A DNA stretch of 64,000 nucleotides, from assembly GCA_023410025.1 (NCBI GenBank), contig JAEYQM010000061.1, positions 14,799 through 78,798 of the forward strand. Direction: 5' to 3'. Source of the DNA: Bacillota bacterium. GTDB taxonomy: Bacteria > Bacillota_I > Bacilli_A > ML615J-28 > CAG-698. The notes under the pieces are model-generated. The model saw only the letters and a list, made by a program, of their open reading frames with translations, was not told the DNA's origin and did not search any database. This document shows positions 33,450-43,248 of the stretch, in pieces (the stretch's first letter is position 1; every line of letters starts with the position of its first letter). The translations under genes were made by a program, and so were the position numbers.

Positions 33450-35903
33450 ATGAAAAGATTTGCAGGATTTTTAATTTTATTAATGCTAACATTCCTTTCT
33501 GGATGTTTGATAGATAATGAAATTAATAAAGATACCACTTTAACTGGTGTGTCTAAGGTAGAAATTGGAAATGTAATTAAGTTGGATGCAAATGAAACAG
33601 AGGAAATGATATGGTCAAGTTCTAGCGAAGCAGTTGCTATGGTAATTGATGGTTATGTATTCGGGTTAAGTGAAGGTAGAACAATGATTTCTGCGACACT
33701 TGTCTCAAATCCAGATATTATTAAATCAAAATTAATTACTGTTGTTAAAAGTAGTGGACCAAATAACCAAATAATTACTATTACAGGTAACCGTGATGTT
33801 GAAATAAATAAAAGTACTGTTTTAAAAACAAATTCAACAGTTGCGATTAAATGGGTTAGTAGTAATCCAGAAGTTGCTGCAATAGATAGTAACGGTAAAG
33901 TAGACGCTTTATCAGTTGGAACTAGTGTAATCTTTGCTTATGATGAAAATGACTTTTTAAACTATGGTACTTTTGAAATTGAAGTTGTTAATAAAAGATT
34001 AGAAATATATGGACCAACAGAAATTGGATTAAGAGAACAACTTACTCTAAAAGCCGAAGAAGGATACAAAGTAGTATGGTTATCTAGTAATGAAACAATT
34101 ATTAAAGTTGACCTAAATGGTAATCTTACAGCTTTAGATTTTGGTACAGCAACAATTACTGCTTATGATGTTTCTAATCGTGATATTAGTGGTAGTATAA
34201 CAATAACTGTTGTTCCACCTAAAAAAGGAATTGATAATAGTTATTCATATCAAAGAACAAAGATATTAAGTATTAATGAAGCAAGATATCAAATGGAGTT
34301 ATTAGATGTTGATACTGTAAACTATACAGTTGATACTGAAGTATTAAAATTAGTTAATGGGGAAACTAAACCTATAACTATTCAAGATCTATACATTGGT
34401 ATGGATAATGTCTATGTTGAAGTAGGGGAAGATACAAAAACAATTTCAAGAATTTTGGTTGATGGTGAACCTAAATTTAGTAATATTAGAGTAGCAATTA
34501 GAAAAACAATTGATGATATTGCCAATGTTAGTACTTTATATCATGATCGTGTTACATTTACATTAAGTGGAAATACTGTATTAAAAACTTTTGATAACTC
34601 ATCATATACAGAACTGAGCAATGGTTCAAGAATTACTATTACTATTAATAGTTCAGGTTTTATGCAAGTAAGACTAAACAACTACACAATTATTACAACT
34701 AATAAACGAATAATTTTTAGTGCAAATGATAATCAAGAAACTTCATTTACAAGTATTACAAGAGCCTCAAGAGTACCAACTTATGCTGATAATCTTGAAG
34801 TAAGTGTTGTAAATGGTAAATTGTTAGTTGTAAATGACATTGATTTAGAAAAATATCTTACTAAAGTAGTTCCTTCAGAAATGCCTTCAAGTTGGAATTT
34901 AGAAGCATTAAAAGCTCAAGCAGTAGCTGCTAGAACTTATGCTTATATGGATATTTTAAATAAAGCAAATGATCAATATGGATATACAGTTGATGATAGT
35001 ACAAAGAGTCAAGTATATAATAATACAAATCCTCAAGCAAGTACAAATCAAGCTATACTTGAAACAAAGGGAAAAATAATGATGAATGGGGAAGAAGCTA
35101 TTCAAGCATACTATTACTCTTCATCTTCTGGTTTAACTGCTTCAGCCCATGAGGTATGGATTAAAGATAGTATGACTGAACCAGTTCCGTATTTAATTGG
35201 TCAAAATCTAACAAAAGATTCATCAAACAACCCATTACAATTTGATTATCAAAGTGAGGCAAGCATGCTTCAATTCTTTAAGACAATTAAAATGTACACA
35301 CCAGATTTAAATTCTACATATCATCGTTGGAAAGTTACAATGACTTATGAACAATTAACAACTACAATTAATACTAATATTAAAGTGACTTATGCTTCAA
35401 CTCCTCAATTAGTTCTTACAAAAGAAGGAGAAAATTATGTGTCTAAAGCCTTACCTGAATCAATTGGTAATGTGAATGATATTTATGTTTCTGAAAGAGG
35501 AACGAGTGGAGTTGTTGTAAGTATAGATATTGTAACAACAACTGGAACCTATCGAATTGTTAATCAATACAATATTCGTTTCACAATTAGACCAAAGGAT
35601 GCTGGGTCAACTGTTAGAAGATATTATGCAAAATATACAGATTCTGATTATGTAGGAAACGCAACAGGGGACTCAATATTACTATCAGGATTCTTTGCAA
35701 TTGAAAAAGTAGCGGGAGAATTAACATTTTATGGTGGTGGAAATGGTCATGGTGTCGGTATGAGCCAATATGGTGCCAATGGTTTAGCCAATGAAGGATA
35801 TAACTTTATTTATATTTTAAATACATATTATAGTCAAATTGATTTAGTCGATATTACTAATAATTATGTACCATTAGGAAACTTTAGAGATTACTTTAAA
35901 TAG
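33450..35903 (+). CDS. SpoIID/LytB-like lipoprotein with Big2 domains
   Basis: An 817-residue lipoprotein. The lipobox LTFLSGC follows a hydrophobic signal sequence. Two or three Big2-type immunoglobulin-like domains lie in residues 30-270 (for example WVSSNPEVAAIDSNGKVDALSVGTSVI). The C-terminal SpoIID domain is clear: LEKYLTKVVPSEMPSSWNLEALKAQAVAARTYA, YYYSSSSGLTASAHEVW and the ending GGGNGHGVGMSQYGANGLA. SpoIID in sporulating bacteria is a lytic transglycosylase, and LytB-like relatives modify amidase action. No other sporulation genes are seen here, so a vegetative wall role is more likely. Confidence 0.88.
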   Translation: MKRFAGFLILLMLTFLSGCLIDNEINKDTTLTGVSKVEIGNVIKLDANETEEMIWSSSSEAVAMVIDGYVFGLSEGRTMISATLVSNPDIIKSKLITVVKSSGPNNQIITITGNRDVEINKSTVLKTNSTVAIKWVSSNPEVAAIDSNGKVDALSVGTSVIFAYDENDFLNYGTFEIEVVNKRLEIYGPTEIGLREQLTLKAEEGYKVVWLSSNETIIKVDLNGNLTALDFGTATITAYDVSNRDISGSITITVVPPKKGIDNSYSYQRTKILSINEARYQMELLDVDTVNYTVDTEVLKLVNGETKPITIQDLYIGMDNVYVEVGEDTKTISRILVDGEPKFSNIRVAIRKTIDDIANVSTLYHDRVTFTLSGNTVLKTFDNSSYTELSNGSRITITINSSGFMQVRLNNYTIITTNKRIIFSANDNQETSFTSITRASRVPTYADNLEVSVVNGKLLVVNDIDLEKYLTKVVPSEMPSSWNLEALKAQAVAARTYAYMDILNKANDQYGYTVDDSTKSQVYNNTNPQASTNQAILETKGKIMMNGEEAIQAYYYSSSSGLTASAHEVWIKDSMTEPVPYLIGQNLTKDSSNNPLQFDYQSEASMLQFFKTIKMYTPDLNSTYHRWKVTMTYEQLTTTINTNIKVTYASTPQLVLTKEGENYVSKALPESIGNVNDIYVSERGTSGVVVSIDIVTTTGTYRIVNQYNIRFTIRPKDAGSTVRRYYAKYTDSDYVGNATGDSILLSGFFAIEKVAGELTFYGGGNGHGVGMSQYGANGLANEGYNFIYILNTYYSQIDLVDITNNYVPLGNFRDYFK

Positions 35904-35926
35904 GAAGATTATCTTCCTATTTTTAT
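35899..35926 (+). terminator. Terminator after the SpoIID-like gene
   Basis: Stem AATAGGAAGA / TCTTCCTATT (35899-35908, 35912-35921), TTA loop, T run. Overlaps the stop codon. Confidence 0.87.
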
Positions 35927-35964
35927 ATTTTTTATATATTACACTTTATAAATTTGAATAAAAG

Positions 35965-35973
35965 TGATATAAT
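35965..35973 (+). promoter_or_regulatory. Extended -10 for the helicase-ankyrin-cdaA genes
   Basis: TGATATAAT at 35965-35973, 21 bp before the helicase-like ATG. No well-spaced -35. Confidence 0.6.
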
Positions 35974-35993
35974 AAATTAATATAGGTGATATT

Positions 35994-38900
35994 ATGAAAC
36001 AAAAACATTTAAAACGCCTTAGTATTGAAAATACCCATTTAATGGACATATTTGTGGACAAACATTATATTGAAATTGGAAATGTTCATGATCAAAAACT
36101 TAGCCGTCTATTAAATAATAAGATTATATTGCTTGATGACATTGTTGATTATTCTATTCACAGTGTTGGATTAGGTAGTTCAAAACTAACGGATGAAAAG
36201 ACAAGAAGATATTTACCATTTATTAATATTCTAAATATACACAATAAAGATGAATCACTTCAATTATTTCTTACATATGGAATTTACTATGGAAAGAAAA
36301 ATGATAGACAAGAATTTTTTGCGCCTATTATTTTAATTCCTGTTTTATTATATAATGACGATTATAATTTTTACGTAAGGATGTTATCAAAACCAATTGA
36401 AAATAGTATATTGGTTAATTATTTAAAAGAGCAAGGAATACATATAAATAAAGAAAAAATTGATGATATATTTAGTTTTGATAGATATTTAAATCAATTT
36501 ACTAAAAATGGTGGACAAATTAGATTAGAATCATATTTTACGTTTGCAAAGACAGAAGAATTACCTGTAGTTATCAATCATGATAAATTCTCTTTACGTA
36601 ATGATTTTGAAAAAAACCTTGATAGTAGATATTATGTAAATGATGAATCTGAAGCTAATATAATTACTAAACTTAATAATCGACAAAGAGCAGCTGTATT
36701 AAGAGCAAAATCAGGAAGTAGTTTTGCTATTAATGGATTAAAGGGAACTGGAAAAACTACAACTTTAATAAATATTGCTAGTGATGCTATTTATAATAAT
36801 AAAAAGGTCCTTTATCTATCTAATAAAAAAGAATCAATTGATTTTGTTGAGAGAGAATTTGAAAAAAATAATTTGAAATTCTTAGTTAATAATCTAACAA
36901 AAAGTCCTAAATATCGTTTTTCAAATTATAAAGAAATTAAAACAGAAGTCTATGATGAAAAATTAGTTAAGGATAACTTGTTAAGGTTATATAAGGAAGT
37001 AAATAATTATGAAAAATTTCTTGGTGGAAGGATTAGAAACTTTAGGTTTATTGATGTAGTTAATGAACTTATAAATTTAAAACCTGCCAGTGATGAATTT
37101 AAATGTGATGATATAAAAGAATTATATAAATTTGAATTTGAAGAGATTATTTATAGCTTAAGACAAATTGAAGAAGCAATGAAAAAAATCAGTTTCAAAA
37201 CTTCAATATTTACAAGTATTCCAATTAATAATAGTGTAAAATATCCTAACCAAGTATCGAATTTGATTTTCCAAATTCATAAATTATTTGTACAATTAAA
37301 TGAGATAAACAAGGAGTTACAATCAAAATATGGTTTTATCGAAATAGAAAACTATGCAAGATTCAAAAACTATATAAGTGATGTAATTAGCTTAGATGTT
37401 AATAAAGTTCCAAAACTTTGGAGAAATCCAAAAAATTTTGAAATAGCAACTAAACTATTCCCTCAATTAAAATCTTTAATCTATTCATTACAAGAATATG
37501 AATTATATATTGACTGGGATTATAAAAATGTTGAATCTATTGACATTTATAAGATGATTAAAAGTTTAATTGGTGATTACTTTACAGAAGAAGATGGATA
37601 CAAAGTAGACAGAATTATTTCTTCATCAAAAACTTTGGTTAACAAAGCAAAAACAGGTATTCAAAATTATCGTTTACTATCTAAGAAGATAGAAAATATA
37701 AAGAAAATTTTGGATTGGGATTTTGATGATGATGATATTAAAACCTATGAAGAGATTACTAAACTTGCTGATTTTTTAGATAATTCGATTTATCATAAAT
37801 CATGGTTAAATATTGAAAATAGTGAGAACATCTTAAATGAATTAAAACAAATATCAACTGATTTAAATAAACATATTTTACTAAGCAAACAATATTCAAA
37901 ATATTTTAGTAACCAAAAAGACATTAATGAAAATATTTCATATATAGAAAAATTAATTAGCGAAGATAAACAGCCAAAAAAATTTAAAAATATTAATTTA
38001 AATGATTTGTTAAATGATACGATAATTTATCGTGATTTGAGAAATAAAACAGCAAGTTTGAATAGAAGACATAAGGAGTTAACGGGATTTGAATATAGCC
38101 TAGCATATGACACAACTATTGACTTTAAGAAGTTTATAACTTACATAACTCAAATAAAGGATTTAGTTGCAAAGGAAAAAGTATTAGCTTTTTTAAATAC
38201 AGTTAACGATGACGATTTAGAAGTATATATTCATGATCTTGTTGATTTTAAAAGATCATATCTAATTTTTAAGGAAGTGTATGAATATACTTGTACAGTC
38301 CTTTATAAAGAAAAATCACATCAAGTGAGTGAACAAGTTAGACTTTTATCACATTTCTTAAAGTATGTAAATCAGGTATCAAGAGTATGTACGGAAATGT
38401 CTTTAGTCTTAAAAGATCCAAGTAAGAAACTAAGTTTGGATTTATTTATTAAATTAAAAAATCAATTAAATCAACTTAATCGTATTAAAAAGGAACTTAA
38501 TAATAATACCCATTATCCTCATTATTTCGGTAGTCTATTTAAGCATAGTAAGACAAATATTGGTGAGGTAAATAATATTATAAATGCTTTTGATAGTTAT
38601 ATTAAATGCTTTCAATCAACAGAAGCTATAGCTTCAAGTTTGAAGTTAGTTAATTTTGAAAACTTATGCAAGGTAATGAATGACGCTTCTAAGATTGTTG
38701 TTGAAATAAATGAAAGTTTTAAATTGTATAACAAGATATTTAAAGATGGAATTGGTAACTATTATTATGATAATTTAGAAAATGTTATTAAATACTTAGA
38801 TAAATTAAATAACGCCAAAGAAGAATTAAAGGCATATTTAGAATTGACTGAACAATTACGTGTTATTGAAGGACATAAATTATTTGTTTTGAGTGAATAC

Positions 38901-40145
38901 ATAATTAATTCCAATTCAACAAGCCTTGTTGAAAACTTTAAGTACACATATTTTAAAACTCTTTATGACATATATACAAATGGTTTTAATGTATCATCAG
39001 AAGTTATAAGTAATAACTTAGTAGAAATAGTAAATGAAGAGAATAAATTAATTAAAATTAATATTCAAAAATTAAATTATTATAGAAGTGTAGCATCAGG
39101 TGAAAATGATAGTGCCAAAAATTTAACTCTAGCATCTACTTCGATTTTAAATTATTTATTAGATTACACACAATTTGATCTTATCTTAATTGATGATTCC
39201 CATGTATCAAATTCAAATGAATTTTTTAATGCAATAAATGGTAAGCAAGTAATTATCGCTGGGGATAATACAAGTGTTACTTCATCAGGAACAAACTTAA
39301 TCGCAAAAATGCGTCCAAAGAATGTTATGAATTTATACTATCGTTATAATCCTACTCCACTTAATTTACTAAATTATATTCCCAAGACTCATGGTATTTA
39401 TTTAAATAATCCTGAAGATAATATAGGTTATGAAATTACTAATAAAGAAGCTTTATCAATTATTGTTGATTTATTATTAAAAAATAGAGAAGTTGAAATA
39501 AATTATTTTGTTCCAACAATCGTTAAGAAACTTAGTTTTATTGAAAAATTATCACAACAATTAATAAACAATGGTTTTTCTGCTGAAGAAATATTTAGAA
39601 TAATTACTAAGCAATTAAATATTGTTGATTTGTTTACAGGTTATGCATATGATGCAAGTTATAATATTGTTGATTTAGATGATTATTATAATGTATCAAA
39701 TGAATTCTTAGAAATAAAATATATAAGTAGGCTTATTACTGCCCAAAAGAAATTATATATTATTGACAAACAAAACTTTATAAGCAATGATAATGATGTT
39801 TTGTTTATCCATATGCTTAAACAAGTTTTTTCAAATAACAATTTTATTAATAAAAAAATACAAGATGTTGCTTTAAAACTATCTAAACGCCTAAGTGAAC
39901 TAGATATAAAAGTATTTGGTGACTTATATCAATTTACATTAGTATTAGAAAGAAATAATACCCTTTATAATGTATTATTATTTGTAAATCCAAATAAGAA
40001 TCGTATTGATTTATTAGAAGATTATAGAGAATATTATCTTGCATCTAAGGCGAAAAATATGAATGTATTATATATTTGGTTAATTGATTTATATGAAAAT
40101 ATGGATAAAGTTATAGATTATATCAATAAGGAGACTTTATCATGA
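35994..40145 (+). CDS. DUF4011-type SF1 helicase-like protein with degenerate C-terminus
   Basis: A 1383-residue protein. Residues about 1-200 resemble the DUF4011 N-terminal domain of large SF1 helicases (LFLTYGIYYGKKNDRQEFFAPIILIPVLL ... ENSILVNYLKEQGI). Walker A GLKGTGKTTT starts at about 248. A long helical insertion, probably coiled-coil, spans about 330-1040. Then come a motif II-like LILIDDSH (D1067, D1068) and QVIIAGDN, and SRLITAQKKLYIID as motif VI-like. The last 120 residues sit where family members carry an MTES_1575/Vsr-like nuclease, but I see no clear catalytic acid set. AGGTGATATT precedes the ATG. Its stop overlaps the ankyrin gene start. Some large SF1 helicase-nuclease fusions act in DNA repair or phage defence; neither is shown here. 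Confidence 0.68.
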   Translation: MKQKHLKRLSIENTHLMDIFVDKHYIEIGNVHDQKLSRLLNNKIILLDDIVDYSIHSVGLGSSKLTDEKTRRYLPFINILNIHNKDESLQLFLTYGIYYGKKNDRQEFFAPIILIPVLLYNDDYNFYVRMLSKPIENSILVNYLKEQGIHINKEKIDDIFSFDRYLNQFTKNGGQIRLESYFTFAKTEELPVVINHDKFSLRNDFEKNLDSRYYVNDESEANIITKLNNRQRAAVLRAKSGSSFAINGLKGTGKTTTLINIASDAIYNNKKVLYLSNKKESIDFVEREFEKNNLKFLVNNLTKSPKYRFSNYKEIKTEVYDEKLVKDNLLRLYKEVNNYEKFLGGRIRNFRFIDVVNELINLKPASDEFKCDDIKELYKFEFEEIIYSLRQIEEAMKKISFKTSIFTSIPINNSVKYPNQVSNLIFQIHKLFVQLNEINKELQSKYGFIEIENYARFKNYISDVISLDVNKVPKLWRNPKNFEIATKLFPQLKSLIYSLQEYELYIDWDYKNVESIDIYKMIKSLIGDYFTEEDGYKVDRIISSSKTLVNKAKTGIQNYRLLSKKIENIKKILDWDFDDDDIKTYEEITKLADFLDNSIYHKSWLNIENSENILNELKQISTDLNKHILLSKQYSKYFSNQKDINENISYIEKLISEDKQPKKFKNINLNDLLNDTIIYRDLRNKTASLNRRHKELTGFEYSLAYDTTIDFKKFITYITQIKDLVAKEKVLAFLNTVNDDDLEVYIHDLVDFKRSYLIFKEVYEYTCTVLYKEKSHQVSEQVRLLSHFLKYVNQVSRVCTEMSLVLKDPSKKLSLDLFIKLKNQLNQLNRIKKELNNNTHYPHYFGSLFKHSKTNIGEVNNIINAFDSYIKCFQSTEAIASSLKLVNFENLCKVMNDASKIVVEINESFKLYNKIFKDGIGNYYYDNLENVIKYLDKLNNAKEELKAYLELTEQLRVIEGHKLFVLSEYIINSNSTSLVENFKYTYFKTLYDIYTNGFNVSSEVISNNLVEIVNEENKLIKINIQKLNYYRSVASGENDSAKNLTLASTSILNYLLDYTQFDLILIDDSHVSNSNEFFNAINGKQVIIAGDNTSVTSSGTNLIAKMRPKNVMNLYYRYNPTPLNLLNYIPKTHGIYLNNPEDNIGYEITNKEALSIIVDLLLKNREVEINYFVPTIVKKLSFIEKLSQQLINNGFSAEEIFRIITKQLNIVDLFTGYAYDASYNIVDLDDYYNVSNEFLEIKYISRLITAQKKLYIIDKQNFISNDNDVLFIHMLKQVFSNNNFINKKIQDVALKLSKRLSELDIKVFGDLYQFTLVLERNNTLYNVLLFVNPNKNRIDLLEDYREYYLASKAKNMNVLYIWLIDLYENMDKVIDYINKETLS

Positions 40146-40705
40146 TTAAACGGGGAGATAAGAAAAAATTTAAGGATTTTGTTACACAAATTAAAAATAA
40201 TCCTTATTCTTACTATTATCTTAAAACTACTTTACAAAAATTAAAAAATGAGAATATCGATATTAATACACAATCTTATAATGGGGATACTTTATTACAT
40301 ATTGCCATTAAATTAAAGAATTTAAGAATGTTGAAGATGTTTCTAAAGGCGGGAGTAAATCCTAATCTAGCAAATGAATCAGGTAATACGCCACTCCATC
40401 AAGCGGTACTTACAAATCAAATTGATTTTGTGAAGGCTTTGGTATCTAGTGGTTGTGATTTAAATATGGGTGCAGAATTAGAACAAACACCACTTCATCT
40501 TGCAGTTATTAATGGTAATTTAGATATTGTAAAATACTTGGTTGAACAAGGCGCTGATTTTATGCTAATTGATGAGATGTCTAATTTCCCAATTGATTAT
40601 GCTATTGATGAAGGGGATCTTAAGATGATTAAGTTTTTTTCCCAAATACAAACACTTGATGATGTAAGAAAAGATAAATTATTGTCATTAGAGAGGAATA
40701 TGTAA
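40142..40705 (+). CDS. Ankyrin repeat protein
   Basis: A 187-residue protein with four ankyrin-type repeats from about residue 42: NGDTLLHIAIKLKNLRMLKMFLKAG, SGNTPLHQAVLTNQIDFVKALVSSG, LEQTPLHLAVINGNLDIVKYLVEQG and a more divergent MSNFPIDYAIDEGDLKMIKFF. No signal peptide. The ATG overlaps the stop of the large helicase-like gene (ATGA), strong evidence for translational coupling and perhaps for a complex. cdaA follows after two bases. Confidence 0.88.
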   Translation: MIKRGDKKKFKDFVTQIKNNPYSYYYLKTTLQKLKNENIDINTQSYNGDTLLHIAIKLKNLRMLKMFLKAGVNPNLANESGNTPLHQAVLTNQIDFVKALVSSGCDLNMGAELEQTPLHLAVINGNLDIVKYLVEQGADFMLIDEMSNFPIDYAIDEGDLKMIKFFSQIQTLDDVRKDKLLSLERNM

Positions 40706-40707
40706 TT

Positions 40708-41514
40708 ATGATAGGATTTAATGAATTTATAGAAAGTTTTAATGATTATACAAATAATTTAAGTACACAAGGTATTATACGTTTAGCTGTAGACTTAGTA
40801 ATGGTCCTAGCTCTAGTTTTTTTGATTTATAAATTTCTTAAAATTAAGTTTCACTCTAAAAAAGTATTACTTTTTGTTTTACTAACAATAATCTTTTTTA
40901 TTTTTGTTAACATATTTAGATTCTCAATAACATCTAATTTTCTTAACTTCTTGCTTTTCTGGAGCTTTGGAGTAGTAATTATAGTTTATAGTCAGGAAAT
41001 AAAATATACGATAAGTAATTTATTTCAATCAACTAAAAATGAGAATAAATTTACAAGTGAAGAAGAAAAGAAACAAGTAATTGATGTGTTAGTTAGAACT
41101 TCTGTGTATCTTTCTAAAAGAAAAATTGGGGCTCTAATGACTATTGAAAGAGAAGATAACTTAAATAGTTTTATTGAAAAAGCTATCTATATTAAGGGCT
41201 ATATATCTGAAGAATTACTTACAACTATCTTTACAGTAGGAACGGCAACTCATGATGGTGCGGTTATTATTCGTAAAAATCGAATTATGTGTGCAGGTGC
41301 ATATCTTCCATCAACAGATAGATATGATGTACCAAAATCTTTAGGTACAAGACATCGTGCTGCAATTGGATTAAGTGAAAGATTTGATGCCATTACTATT
41401 GTTGTTTCTGAAGAAACTGGAAATATTTCAATTACAGCTGATGGCGTAATTGAACAAGGACTTAGTCAAGAAAAATTAGTAGAAGTGTTAGAAAGATATT
41501 TAATAGTTAAGTAA
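40708..41514 (+). CDS. cdaA: Diadenylate cyclase CdaA
   Basis: Membrane-bound DAC-domain enzyme that makes c-di-AMP from two ATP. Three N-terminal transmembrane segments occupy about residues 20-100. Catalytic motifs are intact: GTATHDGAVIIRKNRI (DGA) and LGTRHRAAIGLSE (RHR). 268 residues is typical. The usual partners cdaR and glmM do not follow; instead cdaA ends in a terminator and is preceded by the helicase-like and ankyrin genes. c-di-AMP controls potassium and osmotic balance in Bacillota. Confidence 0.94.
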   Translation: MIGFNEFIESFNDYTNNLSTQGIIRLAVDLVMVLALVFLIYKFLKIKFHSKKVLLFVLLTIIFFIFVNIFRFSITSNFLNFLLFWSFGVVIIVYSQEIKYTISNLFQSTKNENKFTSEEEKKQVIDVLVRTSVYLSKRKIGALMTIEREDNLNSFIEKAIYIKGYISEELLTTIFTVGTATHDGAVIIRKNRIMCAGAYLPSTDRYDVPKSLGTRHRAAIGLSERFDAITIVVSEETGNISITADGVIEQGLSQEKLVEVLERYLIVK

Positions 41515-41515
41515 A

Positions 41516-41545
41516 AAATCTAGAACTTATGTTCTAGATTTTTTT
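41516..41545 (+). terminator. Terminator after cdaA
   Basis: Stem AATCTAGAAC / GTTCTAGATT with TTAT loop (41527-41530), flanked by A and T runs. Confidence 0.9.
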
Positions 41546-41569
41546 ACTTAAAAAAATAATTTATTTTCA

Positions 41570-41598
41570 TTGTACAACAAACTAAAATATGTTATAAT
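41570..41598 (+). promoter_or_regulatory. Promoter of ald
   Basis: -35 TTGTAC (41570-41575), 17-bp spacer, -10 TATAAT (41593-41598) with a TGT extension. Confidence 0.72.
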
Positions 41599-41601
41599 TA
41601 T

Positions 41602-41655
41602 TCAAGAAACTAAGTTTCTTTTTATTTGCGGCGAAATAGAAAGCGCTTGCATAAA
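41602..41655 (+). promoter_or_regulatory. ald leader: early hairpin and cre-like site
   Basis: AAGAAAC TAA GTTTCTT followed by TTTAT (about 41604-41624) lies right at the predicted start of the transcript and looks like a small terminator or stability hairpin. Downstream, AGAAAGCGCTTGCA (41638-41651) closely resembles the CcpA cre consensus with an intact AAGCGCTT core. A cre inside the leader would repress by road-block when sugar is plentiful, which fits amino-acid catabolism. Confidence 0.5.
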
Positions 41656-41679
41656 ATTCCACGAAGCAAAGGAGAAAGT

Positions 41680-42792
41680 ATGAGAATTGGAATTCCTAGA
41701 GAAATAAAGAATAGTGAAAATCGTGTATCTGTAACTCCGGCTGGTGTTATGCAATTAGTAGTGCATAAACATCAAGTGTTTGTTGAAAAAAATGCCGGAA
41801 TTGGAGCCGGTTTTACTGATGAAGAATATCAAGATGTTGGAGCGGTAATTGTTGAGACAGCAAAAGAGGCTTGGGATCAAGAAATGGTTATCAAGGTAAA
41901 AGAACCAATTAGAAGTGAGTATCAATATTTTAAAGAAGGACTTATTTTATTCACTTATTTACATCTTGCCGCTGAACCTGAATTAACAAAAGCATTAATC
42001 CAATCAGGAGTAGTAGCTATTGCTTATGAAACAGTTGAAACAGCAGATAAAAGATTACCTTTACTTACTCCAATGAGTGAAGTTGCTGGAAGAATGTCAG
42101 TAGTAGTAGGTTCAATGTATTTATTGAAACACAATGGTGGTAAAGGAATGTTATTAAGTGGAGTTCCAGGAACAGCTCGTGCTAATGTAGTTATTGTTGG
42201 AGGCGGAATTGCAGGACTTAACGCTGCAAAAATGGCAATTGGAATGGAAGCAGACGTTACTATATTAGATATTAACCTAGATAGATTGCGATATATTGAT
42301 GATATATATGGAAGGGATGTACAAACATTATATTCTAATGTATATAATCTAACGGAATGTGTTAAAAATGCAGATCTATTAATAGGAGCGGTTTTAATTC
42401 CAGGTGCTAAGGCTCCAAAACTTGTTACTGAAGAAATGGTTAAACTTATGAAACCAGGTAGTGTAATTGTGGATATTGCCATTGACCAAGGTGGCTGTGT
42501 AGAAACAATTGATCATGCAACAACACATATAGATCCAGTTTATATGAAACATGGAGTTGTTCATTATTCAGTAGCCAATATGCCAGGTTCAGCTAGCCAT
42601 ACATCAACAATGGCTCTAACAAATGCAACTATTTCTTATGCTATTTCTCTTGCTGATTTAGGATATTTAGAAGCAATCAAAAAAGATACAAGACTAGCAA
42701 AGGGTGTAAATGTATATAAAGGTAAAGTTACTTATAGAGCAGTCGCTGAAGCGCTAAATTTAGAATATACACCACTTGAAACATTATTATAA
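41680..42792 (+). CDS. ald: Alanine dehydrogenase
   Basis: NAD-dependent interconversion of L-alanine with pyruvate and ammonia. The start [23 protein letters not shown] is diagnostic, with the catalytic His in [13 protein letters not shown] and Lys in VKVKEPI (here [12 protein letters not shown]), and the NAD site [20 protein letters not shown]. 370 residues is standard. The ATG at 41680 follows GGAG (41671); the longer in-frame reading upstream runs through the leader and is rejected. Flanked by its own promoter and terminator. Confidence 0.96.
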   Translation: MRIGIPREIKNSENRVSVTPAGVMQLVVHKHQVFVEKNAGIGAGFTDEEYQDVGAVIVETAKEAWDQEMVIKVKEPIRSEYQYFKEGLILFTYLHLAAEPELTKALIQSGVVAIAYETVETADKRLPLLTPMSEVAGRMSVVVGSMYLLKHNGGKGMLLSGVPGTARANVVIVGGGIAGLNAAKMAIGMEADVTILDINLDRLRYIDDIYGRDVQTLYSNVYNLTECVKNADLLIGAVLIPGAKAPKLVTEEMVKLMKPGSVIVDIAIDQGGCVETIDHATTHIDPVYMKHGVVHYSVANMPGSASHTSTMALTNATISYAISLADLGYLEAIKKDTRLAKGVNVYKGKVTYRAVAEALNLEYTPLETLL

Positions 42793-42795
42793 CAC

Positions 42796-42822
42796 AAAGC
42801 TCAAGTTTTCTTGAGCTTTTAT
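42796..42822 (+). terminator. Terminator after ald
   Basis: Perfect 10-bp stem AAAGCTCAAG / CTTGAGCTTT (42796-42805, 42810-42819), TTTT loop, short T run. Confidence 0.87.
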
Positions 42823-42832
42823 TATTTAAAAA

Positions 42833-42861
42833 TTGAAATTATGACAAAAATATGATATACT
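42833..42861 (+). promoter_or_regulatory. Promoter of the mgsA-ispF operon
   Basis: -35 TTGAAA (42833-42838), 17-bp spacer, -10 TATACT (42856-42861) with a TGA extension. Confidence 0.72.
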
Positions 42862-42881
42862 ATATTAAAGTGAGGTACTAT

Positions 42882-43247
42882 ATGAAAATAGCTTTAATTG
42901 CACACGATAAGAAAAAAGAAGATCTACTAAAGTTTGTAGAAGATAATATTGAATTTTTTAGTAAACATAGTCTTGTAGCAACTGGTACTACAGGCAGATT
43001 AATAATTAGTTCTACCGGATTAGAAGTCTTATTATGCAAATCTGGTCCACTTGGTGGGGATCAAGAAATAGGTGGAAAAGTTGCCAATGGGGAGATTGAT
43101 TTTGTGATTTTCTTTAGAGATCCATTAACTGCTCAACCTCATGAACCAGACGTTTCTGCGTTACTAAGACTTTGTGATGTATATGAAATACCACTAGCAA
43201 CAAACCGTTCTACAGCAATGATGATTGTAAAGAAAGGAAGGATATAG
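42882..43247 (+). CDS. mgsA: Methylglyoxal synthase
   Basis: Converts dihydroxyacetone phosphate to methylglyoxal, an overflow route of glycolysis. Motifs: [44 protein letters not shown] (catalytic Asp region) and [36 protein letters not shown]. 121 residues is normal. The ATG at 42882 follows GAGGT; upstream ATGs in frame overlap the promoter. First gene of an apparent five-gene operon. Confidence 0.95.
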   Translation: MKIALIAHDKKKEDLLKFVEDNIEFFSKHSLVATGTTGRLIISSTGLEVLLCKSGPLGGDQEIGGKVANGEIDFVIFFRDPLTAQPHEPDVSALLRLCDVYEIPLATNRSTAMMIVKKGRI

Positions 43248-43248
43248 C

